64,000 nucleotides of DNA from Variovorax sp. J22G73 (GTDB lineage: Bacteria; Pseudomonadota; Gammaproteobacteria; Burkholderiales; Burkholderiaceae_C): contig NZ_JASZYK010000005.1 of NCBI RefSeq assembly GCF_030317035.1, positions 248,001 through 312,000 of the forward strand, in the 5' to 3' direction. The notes below the pieces were generated by a model. It saw only the letters and a program-made list of their open reading frames with translations. It ran no database searches and was not told where the DNA came from. A program made the position numbers and the translations under genes. Below, one piece after another: positions 8,214-15,950 of the stretch (the first letter of the stretch is position 1; every line of letters begins with the position of its first letter).

Positions 8214-8919
8214 CTGCGTGATACATGGCCGTCTAGCACGCGCTTGCCCACAGGCGGTCATGCATGACCTCTGGCTGCGGGGCTGCGCTGGCCACCGTGG
8301 GAGACGCCAGCCGGACCGTCTTGAGGCGATCAACTTCGCGCATCGACATGGTGATAGTTGCCGTGGGTGTGGCCATCGCCATATCTCGGAGCCAAAAGTT
8401 GATCGGGGCAACGATGCGACATCTAAATTTTGGCCAAAACACGACATTACTAATCAGCCGCTACGCAGCTAAATTTCATACAATGAATCTTATGTTAACT
8501 TCCAAATTCATTTGTCGTCGGCGAAATTGACCGATCTGTAGCTAGCAGAACATAAACAATTTGGTTGTCAACACAACTCTCATTGCCTATTTTGAGAACA
8601 TCTCGCATCTGCCCTGGCTTGTTGGGCCTCGGGCACGCCGCGACACTCCGACCTCATGCTTTGTTGGCTTCACTCTGATAACGCCAAGAGCCGAGTTGTG
8701 GACACTGGAGAAACGGCTAGGAAATTAGCGCGTCAATTTGCTGTGGCGTACCAACCTGTCACCCACTAGCCGCCTGCAGCTCAATGAACTCGAAAATGTC
8801 ACCCAACGGAGAGCACTGACCGGCTCTGCTTTACTTCCCCCCGCCGGCAGCACGCAGGACATTGTTGATGCTGGCGAGCTGGTTTGGACATACAGCTCCT
8901 CAGCGCTGATTCGACCTCG
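8214..8919. other. AT-richer 0.7-kb stretch without a confident gene
   Basis: This stretch, especially 8380-8600, is visibly richer in A and T than everything around it. It includes runs such as AAATTTTGGCCAAAA and TTAACTTCCAAATTCATTTG. No reading frame here looks like an intact protein. It contains a short transposase-like fragment (separate entry) and then non-coding sequence up to the end of galE. It probably marks insertion-sequence debris at the edge of the polysaccharide locus. Confidence 0.6.
8305..8450 (-). mobile_element. Probable 5' remnant of an integrase-type transposase (ISNCY-like)
   Basis: On the minus strand a short frame reads ATITMSMREVDRLKTV. This matches my memory of the first residues of ISNCY-type integrase-core transposases (ITMSMRELDRLKV...), which continue into a helix-turn-helix. 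Here the similarity stops after about 12 codons and unrelated sequence follows. The upstream sequence contains the palindrome TTTTGGCCAAAA. The call rests on recall of a short motif, so it is tentative. Confidence 0.4.
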
Positions 8920-9948
8920 TCAGATGAGTTCTCTCCGGCTTTGCCGAGCTTGCTTCGATGCAGCCAACTGCCAACTCCACGCGTCGCGGCAAATCTGGTT
9001 GATGTCTCGCGTTGCACGCCAACCGAAGTGAACGTGCGCACGGGTCACATCCGCGAAGCTCAAGGCGACGTCTCCTGGTCGACGACCTACGATTTCATAA
9101 GGTACCGCATTGCCGCTCGCGCGCTCGACCGCGGCCACCATCTCAAGCACAGAAGTTCCTTTACCCGTACCCAGGTTCACTACGATCCCATCGTTCGACG
9201 ACGCCAGATAGTCCAGCGCTGACACATGGCCTTCAGCAAGGTCCATGACATGGATGAAGTCGCGTACACCAGTTCCATCGGGTGTCGAGTAGTCCCCGCC
9301 AAAGATGCGAAGCAGAGGACGGTCTCCTGCAGCCACCTGCACGACGTAGGGCATGAGATTGTTCGGGACTCCATTGGGCCGCTCGCCGATAAGTGCGCTT
9401 TCGTGGGCACCGGCAGGGTTGAAGTAGCGCAGCTTGGCGATGCGCCAAGAAGAGTCGGCTCGTGAAAAGTCATCGAGCATCTCTTCCACGAACAGTTTGC
9501 TGCGCCCATAGGGGCTGGTTGCGCCACGGGGCATGTCCTCATTCACAGGCATGTCCCCTGCCTCTCCGTATACCGTGGCTGAAGAAGAAAACACAAAGGT
9601 CCAGCATTGCGCGCGTCGCATGGCCTTCAGCACACAGAGCGTCCCGGTCACGTTGTGGCTGAAGTAGTCCAGAGGCAGTTCGACAGATTCGCCAACTGAC
9701 TTGAGTCCAGCAAAATGAAGTACCGCCTCTATAGGTCGGCTCGCGAACAACCAGTCGAGCAAGGTCGCATCCCGGATGTCGCCCTGCACTATCTCAGGCC
9801 TGAACCCGAGGATATGCGCGAGGCGGTCGCCAACGCCGGGATCGCTGTTCGAGAAGTTGTCGACGATGACGAACTCGCGGCCCGCGCGGGCCAGCGCGAC
9901 ACACGTGTGCGAGCCGATGTATCCGGCACCTCCCGTCACGAGAATCAT
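8920..9948 (-). CDS. galE: UDP-glucose 4-epimerase
   Basis: A 342-residue extended SDR. It has the NAD-binding TGGAGYIGSHT at the N terminus, VLHFAGLKSVGESV, the catalytic Ser in FSSSATVYG, the Tyr-x3-Lys motif YGRSK, and LRYFNPAGAHES, all canonical for GalE. It interconverts UDP-glucose and UDP-galactose (possibly the N-acetyl forms) in the cytosol and would supply UDP-galactose to the polysaccharide made by this locus. Its ATG overlaps the stop of the upstream GT2 gene (ATGA), so the two are coupled. Confidence 0.95.
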   Translation of the reverse strand: MILVTGGAGYIGSHTCVALARAGREFVIVDNFSNSDPGVGDRLAHILGFRPEIVQGDIRDATLLDWLFASRPIEAVLHFAGLKSVGESVELPLDYFSHNVTGTLCVLKAMRRAQCWTFVFSSSATVYGEAGDMPVNEDMPRGATSPYGRSKLFVEEMLDDFSRADSSWRIAKLRYFNPAGAHESALIGERPNGVPNNLMPYVVQVAAGDRPLLRIFGGDYSTPDGTGVRDFIHVMDLAEGHVSALDYLASSNDGIVVNLGTGKGTSVLEMVAAVERASGNAVPYEIVGRRPGDVALSFADVTRAHVHFGWRATRDINQICRDAWSWQLAASKQARQSRRELI

Positions 9949-10937
9949 GAGAGCCCCCCGGCGCCGGTGATGACCCGCGCGCCCAGTGGCTCACGGGGAT
10001 GCACGCGGCGGCGCAGCAAGCCCGAGAGGAGTCCCCAGGCGCCCACGTTCCAGTAGGTGAAGGAGTAGATGCCCAGGCGAAGAGATCCGCGACGGTATGC
10101 AAGGAAGGCAACGGGAACCAAGACCAGCGGAAACAGCGCGAGCGGCTGCCAGATGCCGCTCAACACCAGCAGCACCCACCAGCAGATGACGGCGGTCGCG
10201 TTTCGCAAATGGCTGAGCCGACGCACCACGACGCCAAAGTGCGCCTGTCCGAGTGCGGCCCGCAGCACTTCGCCAGCGCCGCGTGTATAGCCCGAGCGAA
10301 TGCGCCGACGCATGAGCGTGTAGCCGCCGATGGTATGTCCGAAGTGGTCGACCGCCGTGCGATCCAGCCGTGCAAGCCGCCAACCGGCGCTTTCGAGTCG
10401 GGCTGCCAGATCGAACTCTTCGAATGCGTGCAGATTCCGGTCTGCAAAATATCCGATCTGCCGGATCGCCTCGACGCGGTACAGGCCGCCTCCGTCGAGT
10501 CGGTCGACAAAGCCAGGCCGTCGATGGCTTTCGGCATGCGCGGACCTGACCCGAATCTGGAACTCCTCACCTTCGACGATGCGTTCGTTCACATGGCCGC
10601 CGACTCCCGCCACCTGCGCGTTGGCCCGCAGGAAGTCGATAGCTTCTGGCAAGAACGTCGCATCCAACTCCATATCCGCGTCCTGCAAATAGAAAAACTC
10701 CGTGTCGACATGTTGGAACGCGAGTTGCGCACCGGCGCCGCAACAGCGCTGCGAGTGGTCGGCGAGTTGCACCACCCGCACCGGGTATTTGCTGGCGATC
10801 TCCAGCGTCCGGTCGGTGGAGCCGCTGTCGGCCAGCACCACGACGCCGTCGAACGGGGCCACCGCGCGCAATGCATGTTCGAGGGCGGCTGCGATCCTCG
10901 CCTCCTCGTTGAGCGCCTTGATTCCCACCGTCACCAT
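9945..10937 (-). CDS. Family 2 glycosyltransferase with C-terminal membrane segments
   Basis: A 330-residue GT-A enzyme: VGIKALNEEARIAAALEHAL at the N terminus, ADSGSTDRTLEIA, the metal-binding QDADMELDATFL, then DGGGLYRVEAIR and FEEFDLAARLESAGW. Two or three hydrophobic segments follow near residues 235-300, anchoring it in the inner membrane. It should transfer a sugar from a nucleotide donor to the lipid-linked repeat unit. The start (ATGGTGACGGTG) overlaps the end of the flippase gene by seven bases, and the stop overlaps the galE start. Confidence 0.88.
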   Translation of the reverse strand: MVTVGIKALNEEARIAAALEHALRAVAPFDGVVVLADSGSTDRTLEIASKYPVRVVQLADHSQRCCGAGAQLAFQHVDTEFFYLQDADMELDATFLPEAIDFLRANAQVAGVGGHVNERIVEGEEFQIRVRSAHAESHRRPGFVDRLDGGGLYRVEAIRQIGYFADRNLHAFEEFDLAARLESAGWRLARLDRTAVDHFGHTIGGYTLMRRRIRSGYTRGAGEVLRAALGQAHFGVVVRRLSHLRNATAVICWWVLLVLSGIWQPLALFPLVLVPVAFLAYRRGSLRLGIYSFTYWNVGAWGLLSGLLRRRVHPREPLGARVITGAGGLS

Positions 10938-12232
10938 GAGCCGTGCTCCTTGGCTGGCGCATTGCCAGCATTGCCTGTTCCGCGTATCCACGTACCCACC
11001 GCGCGCCAGATCCAGGCGGCGATCAGCAACTCCCCGAACAAAATCCCGGCGATCGACCAGAGCGGGCCTTTCAGCCAGATGAGGGCCGTCACCGCCGCAA
11101 TGGAGCCAACAGACGAGATGACGCTGGCCCATGCGAGCACCCGAAATTCTCCGGCTGCCTGAAGCAACACGCCGTGCGGCGTGCGGGCGGCGCGCACGCC
11201 GGCGACTGCGAGCCAGAGTGCCGCGCTGGCCGCGATGACTGAGAGGTCGTAACGCTCGGGGAAAAGCAGCCTCGGTGCGAAAAGGAACAGAAGCGCAGCC
11301 GCTGACGCTGAGGCCACCCACGTGGCGATGAGCGCCCACTGAAAAACCCGCAACGATCCGATGGCCGATCCGCGCGCACCTGCGCCGATCTGGCGCGCCA
11401 TCTGCGCCCGCTCGAACTCGGTAAGCGCGTTAATGACCACGCTGATTGGCCGGATCAACAAAGCGCTCGCGGCCAGAGGGGCGAAGGCGGTCGCGCCAAA
11501 AGCAAAGGTGACGATGTACACATGGGCGTTGGCCGTGGCTTCGGTGGTCAGCACGCCGAGCAGCGACCACCCGGAATGCTGGCGCCAGATGCGCAGGTAG
11601 CCAGGCAGGTCACGCGGCCTCAGGTCCGCGAACTGGCTCCGGAAATAGCTGCCCCCGAACGGCAGCAGACCGGCGACAGCACTGAGAGCGAGCGCGCCGA
11701 ACGCCGCGGCAAGTGCGTGCTGCGGGGCCATCCACACGGCCACGACGCCCAAGAGCAGAGCCGCGCTGTAGGTGATGTCGGAAGCGGTGGTGCGGAGCGG
11801 AAAACCCAAGGCATATGCATGCGTCCTGGCAAACCATCGCAACAAGGAAGAAGCCGCGAAGCCGGCGCACAGGAGCGAGGCGTCCCACCCTACTCCGACC
11901 GCGAGCCCTGCCGTTAAAAACACGGTGGCAGAAACGACTGCAGCGAGCCCATTGGCGGCGAAAAGCGATCTGACGTCGCCGTCACGAGCGGCGTGGTCTT
12001 TCATCGACATCAGCAAGGGCAGCGGAGCACAGAAAAGTGCGCCCGTGATTCCTGCTCCGAACTGAGTCGCGACCAGCAGAAACGAAAACGCCCCGAAAGC
12101 CTCCGCACCTAAAGAGTGCAGGAGCACCACCGACAGCGCGAACTGGGCGCCGGCCGAAGCAACAGGGCCGGCTGCGGCGAGGAGGTAGCGCGAAATCCTG
12201 GAGTCGAGCAACGGGGGCATGGACGGGTCCAA
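10931..12232 (-). CDS. Wzx-like polysaccharide flippase
   Basis: A 433-residue integral membrane protein with about 12 hydrophobic segments and very few charged residues outside loops, in the layout of polysaccharide transport proteins of the MATE/MVF superfamily. It should move undecaprenyl-linked repeat units across the inner membrane in a Wzx/Wzy pathway, which fits the Wza/Wzc and Wzy-type genes nearby. A second Met four codons in (MPPLL) is also possible as start. First gene of the minus-strand arm, divergent from the export genes. Confidence 0.83.
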   Translation of the reverse strand: MDPSMPPLLDSRISRYLLAAAGPVASAGAQFALSVVLLHSLGAEAFGAFSFLLVATQFGAGITGALFCAPLPLLMSMKDHAARDGDVRSLFAANGLAAVVSATVFLTAGLAVGVGWDASLLCAGFAASSLLRWFARTHAYALGFPLRTTASDITYSAALLLGVVAVWMAPQHALAAAFGALALSAVAGLLPFGGSYFRSQFADLRPRDLPGYLRIWRQHSGWSLLGVLTTEATANAHVYIVTFAFGATAFAPLAASALLIRPISVVINALTEFERAQMARQIGAGARGSAIGSLRVFQWALIATWVASASAAALLFLFAPRLLFPERYDLSVIAASAALWLAVAGVRAARTPHGVLLQAAGEFRVLAWASVISSVGSIAAVTALIWLKGPLWSIAGILFGELLIAAWIWRAVGTWIRGTGNAGNAPAKEHGSW

Positions 12233-12552
12233 CCGTGGTCAAGGAGGCGCCTCTTGGCTGAAGATCGGCGCGATAGTACATCCAAACGTTTCACAAAACG
12301 AATGAAACGCGTACATTATTCCTAATACTGCGATTAGTTCGGCGTTCTCGCACGACGTCTCAGTGAACATACGCTCCAAAGCACTGTTCTGCTGAAATGT
12401 CTTCAAAATGTCAACTAATAGGTTACTGAAAGCGGCGAGTCACGATAGATTCGATGGCCGATTCAGTGGTCGATGGACAGATCCACGCTTGTGGCAACCG
12501 GCCAGCCGCCCGGCGCGCACGCACCGCTACCGCCAATCCAGGAAGGAACGTC
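12233..12552. promoter_or_regulatory. Divergent intergenic region between flippase arm and export arm
   Basis: About 320 bp separate the two translation starts. Its central part (12270-12420) is distinctly AT-rich, as expected for back-to-back promoters, and it contains the inverted repeat listed separately. A frame starting with ATG at 12454 runs into the export gene but lacks a ribosome-binding site; I treat it as leader. Confidence 0.6.
12287..12309. promoter_or_regulatory. Inverted repeat CGTTTCA-N9-TGAAACG
   Basis: A perfect 7-bp inverted repeat with a 9-bp AT-rich spacer lies 55 bp upstream of the flippase start, inside the divergent promoter region. The centre-to-centre spacing of 16 bp suits a dimeric regulator. 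No gene for a dedicated regulator is seen in the locus. Confidence 0.45.
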
Positions 12553-13674
12553 TTGCTCTGCACAGCCCGCCTTTTGATGATCATCTCCACGTCGTGCGCG
12601 ATGGCGGCCTGCGCGAACATGGAGTCGGGGATGCGGATCGGCAACGGCGAGCGTCCGACAACGAGCGACACCGCCCAGGTTCAGCCTATTGTCCAGATGA
12701 TCTCGCCCCAGCTCATTGCGCGGGAGCAAAGCGCGCGAGACCTCGCGGCGAAGCAGGATGTCAGCGAGTTCGTCAAGGCGCCGGCCTCGTACGTCATCGG
12801 CAAGGGTGATTTGCTGTCCGTGCTCGTCTGGAACTATCCCGAACTCAACATCGCGACAACCGGCGCGCAGGCTTTGTCGAGCACCAACGGCGCGCAGACG
12901 CCAGCCGCCTACGTGGTCGATCAAGACGGCCAGATCCAATTTCCCTACGTAGGCAGCATCGAGATGGCCGGCCTCACCGAGACACAGGCCAGGGACAAGC
13001 TCTCTGCCCGCCTGTTCAAGTCGATCAAGAAACCAGATCTGACGCTGCGGGTGCTGTCGTTCAGAAGCAAGAAGGTCTATGTTGACGGAGAGGTGAAGAC
13101 ACCCGGCAACCAGGCGATCGACGACGTCCCCATGACGCTGCTGGAGGCAATCACGCGTGCCGGCGGCCTGCTTCCCATGGCCGACCAGAGCGCGATCGCC
13201 GTCAGCCGGGGAGGTGTGACCCGCACGATCAACTTGCCGCTGCTGGTGCGCCAAGGCATCAGTCCTTCGTCCGTTGTACTGGCCAACGGCGACGTCGTTC
13301 GCGTGCGCAGCCGCGACGAGAACAAGGTCTACGTACTGGGCGAAGTCAACGCACCAAAGGCCCTGCCGCTCGTGGATGGTCGCATGTCGCTCACGCAGGC
13401 ACTCGGTGAAGCCGGAGGGCTCAACCAGTTGAGCGCCGCGGGCACACAGGTCTACGTGGTACGCAACGCCAATAGCAAGACGCCCCTGGTCTACAACCTG
13501 GATGCGCAGTCACCTGTCGCGCTGGCGCTCGCTGACGAATTCCAGCTCACGCCGCGCGATGTCGTCTTCGTCGACGCCTCCGGGCTCGCCAGATTCAACC
13601 GGATCATGTCGCTCATCCTGCCGAATGCAGCGAGCGCTACTGCCTCCTACTACAACGTCAACACGACGAAATAG
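12553..13674 (+). CDS. Wza-like outer-membrane polysaccharide export lipoprotein
   Basis: A polysaccharide export protein: the block YVIGKGDLLSVLVWNYPELN, then YVVDQDGQIQFPYVGSIEMA (Poly_export domain), then two SLBB-type segments (KVYVDGEVKTPGNQAI and KVYVLGEVNAPKALPL). It should form the outer-membrane channel. I place the start at a TTG preceded by AGGAAGG six bases upstream. This gives a 19-residue lipoprotein signal (MLCTARLLMIISTSCAMAA) followed by the lipobox Cys20 and a protein of 373 residues. The alternative ATG 33 codons upstream has no such site and would bury the signal. Confidence 0.88.
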   Translation: MLCTARLLMIISTSCAMAACANMESGMRIGNGERPTTSDTAQVQPIVQMISPQLIAREQSARDLAAKQDVSEFVKAPASYVIGKGDLLSVLVWNYPELNIATTGAQALSSTNGAQTPAAYVVDQDGQIQFPYVGSIEMAGLTETQARDKLSARLFKSIKKPDLTLRVLSFRSKKVYVDGEVKTPGNQAIDDVPMTLLEAITRAGGLLPMADQSAIAVSRGGVTRTINLPLLVRQGISPSSVVLANGDVVRVRSRDENKVYVLGEVNAPKALPLVDGRMSLTQALGEAGGLNQLSAAGTQVYVVRNANSKTPLVYNLDAQSPVALALADEFQLTPRDVVFVDASGLARFNRIMSLILPNAASATASYYNVNTTK

Positions 13675-13713
13675 GTCGCACCGGCCGATGAACTCAATGA
13701 CCGGACTCCGACA

Positions 13714-15939
13714 ATGAAGCGTTCCTCTCAAGACGGCGGCGCTCGGCCGCAGCCTGCACGCGATCTGCTTGACCTGGGTCATGTCGCGCGCGTGCTCTGG
13801 CAAAGCAAATGGATGGTGGGCGGCATCACGGCCTTGGTTTTCGCGGCCGGCTGCATCGTTGCGATGCTGGTGCCGCCCGTCTACCAGGCAAACCTCCTCA
13901 TCAAGGTCGACCTTGGTGATGCGGCCCCGAAAAATTTGCCGGCCAATCTGTCGGGCCTGTTCGAGCTCAAGACAGCAGCGACGTCCGAGCTCGAGCTGCT
14001 GCGCTCACGCGCCGTTGTGACGGGAGCGGTTGAGGCGTTCCGCCTCTACATCGAAGCTGCACCGAAGCGCTTGCCGGTGGTTGGGGCGTACGTGGCGGAA
14101 CACAATCCCGAACTCTCAGAGCCGGGGCTGTTCGGCTATGGCGGCACCACCTGGGGCAGCGAGTCGATTGCTGTGCAACGGTTCGACGTGCCGGCGTCCA
14201 TGACGAAGAAGGCCTTTGTCGTCCAGGCCGAGGCGCCAGGGACCTACAACCTTCAGTATGGTGGTCATGTCTATGGGCGCGCCCGCGTGGGCGAACAGCT
14301 GCAGCTGCAGATTCCCGAAGGGGAAGTCATCCTGAAGATCGACGAAATCCAGGGGCGCCCCGGCGCGGAGTTCGTGCTGAAGAGAACGTCCAGGGTGGAC
14401 GCCGTCGAGAAGCTACAGAAGGCACTCGTCATTGCCGAGAACAACAAGGCCTCCGGCATCATTTCGGTCAGCCTGCAATACCCTGAGGCGAACGCAGCAG
14501 CGGCCATCCTGAACGAGATTGCACGTCAGTACTTGCAGCAGAACGTCAGCCTGCGATCTGAAGATGCCGAGCGATCGCTCGCCTTCGTCGAGAGCCAGCT
14601 CCCAGGCCTGAAAACTTCGCTCGAAACCGCGGAAGCGCGATACAGCGCATTTCGCAATAACAGGGGCACAGTCGATGTCGCAGAGGAAGTCAAGGCAGCG
14701 CTCCAACTGTCGGTCCAGTCGCAGGTCCGCATGGTCGAACTGCGCCAGCGGCGCGACGAACTGCTAACGCGCTACCAGAGCGAGAACCCCCTTGTCGAGG
14801 CAGTCAATCAGCAGATCCGCACGGGCGCGGCCGAAATCGCCTCACTGAACGAGAAGCTGAAGAAAATACCTGCGACGGAGCAGGACGCCGCGCAGCTGAC
14901 CCGAGACGTCAAGGTCAATACGGATCTCTACTCCTCGTTGCTGGCAACGGCTCAGCAACTGAGGCTGGCCAAGGCCAGCAGCATCGGCAGCGCCCGGCTC
15001 ATCGACAGCGCCGTGATCCCCACCACACCGGTCAAACCCAACCGCAAGCTGATCGCGGCAGCAGCTGCCGTGGCGGGACTGCTGGTGGCGATGTTCACTG
15101 CACTCTTTCGGAATTCCTTCATCAACACCATCGACGACCGCGACGAGTTGGCTCGAGCCATCGACCTGCCCGTCACCGCCGTGGTGCCGCACAGCGCCTT
15201 GCAAGTACGCCTGCTGAAGGCTGCGACGCGCAAGGACCCTCGGTTGCACTTGCTGGCGGAAAACGCGTCGGAGACTGGCGCCATGGAAAGCCTGCGGACA
15301 TTCCGCACGGCGATCGACTTCTCAATCCGCAATGCGCCCAACAACATCATCGCCATCGTCGGCCCGACGTCTGGGGTAGGCAAGTCGTTCGTGGCGGCGA
15401 ACCTGAGCGCACTGATCGCCAGTTCTCGCAAACGCGTCCTGCTGATCGACGCTGACGTGCGAGGCGGCACCCTTCACCAGTACTTTGGACGCGAGCGCGC
15501 GGGCGGACTGGCCGAGGCCATCACGTCAGAAATGAAACTGGAGGACGCCACGCAGCATGTCGCTGGGACGATGCACTTCATGTCGACCGGCAGCTTGCGC
15601 ACCCATCCAGCCGACCTGCTCGCCACGGATGCGCTCTCGCTCGTGCTCAACGAGCTGTCCAGTCGCTTCGACTACGTGGTGATCGACACGCCCCCTACTC
15701 TCCCGGTGGCCGACGCGCTCATCATCGCGAAGCATGTCGGCCTGGTTTATTGCGTGGCGCGCCGCGGCGTGACGAGTGTCCGGCAGCTGCTTGAAACGCA
15801 ACAGCGATTTCAGCAAAGCGGCACCCCCCTCACCGGGCTCGTGTTCAACGACGCAAAGCCGACCGACGTGGCCTATGGCGCCTCCTACCGAAGCGGCCCA
15901 GTCAAATCCCCACTGCTGCTCGGCACCGAGCGCGCCTGA
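13714..15939 (+). CDS. Wzc-like chain-length determinant/tyrosine autokinase
   Basis: A 741-residue bacterial tyrosine kinase of the polysaccharide co-polymerase type. A Wzz domain lies between two membrane segments (about 33-57 and 446-466), with a long periplasmic coiled-coil part and the proline motif PTTPVKPNRK before the second. The cytosolic kinase has Walker A GPTSGVGKS (about 550-558), Walker A' LLIDADVRGG (575-584) and Walker B YVVIDTPP (about 653-660). It controls chain length and export through Wza. The C-terminal tail has only two tyrosines (YGASYRS) where E. coli Wzc has a cluster of seven, and no Wzb-like phosphatase gene is in the locus. Confidence 0.92.
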   Translation: MKRSSQDGGARPQPARDLLDLGHVARVLWQSKWMVGGITALVFAAGCIVAMLVPPVYQANLLIKVDLGDAAPKNLPANLSGLFELKTAATSELELLRSRAVVTGAVEAFRLYIEAAPKRLPVVGAYVAEHNPELSEPGLFGYGGTTWGSESIAVQRFDVPASMTKKAFVVQAEAPGTYNLQYGGHVYGRARVGEQLQLQIPEGEVILKIDEIQGRPGAEFVLKRTSRVDAVEKLQKALVIAENNKASGIISVSLQYPEANAAAAILNEIARQYLQQNVSLRSEDAERSLAFVESQLPGLKTSLETAEARYSAFRNNRGTVDVAEEVKAALQLSVQSQVRMVELRQRRDELLTRYQSENPLVEAVNQQIRTGAAEIASLNEKLKKIPATEQDAAQLTRDVKVNTDLYSSLLATAQQLRLAKASSIGSARLIDSAVIPTTPVKPNRKLIAAAAAVAGLLVAMFTALFRNSFINTIDDRDELARAIDLPVTAVVPHSALQVRLLKAATRKDPRLHLLAENASETGAMESLRTFRTAIDFSIRNAPNNIIAIVGPTSGVGKSFVAANLSALIASSRKRVLLIDADVRGGTLHQYFGRERAGGLAEAITSEMKLEDATQHVAGTMHFMSTGSLRTHPADLLATDALSLVLNELSSRFDYVVIDTPPTLPVADALIIAKHVGLVYCVARRGVTSVRQLLETQQRFQQSGTPLTGLVFNDAKPTDVAYGASYRSGPVKSPLLLGTERA

Positions 15940-15950
15940 GGCCTGCCAGC

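Noticed and set aside
8470..8600. Possible tRNA, small RNA or promoter in the AT-rich stretch
   Set aside because: I could not fold a cloverleaf or find a convincing promoter-terminator pair; it is described only as AT-rich debris.
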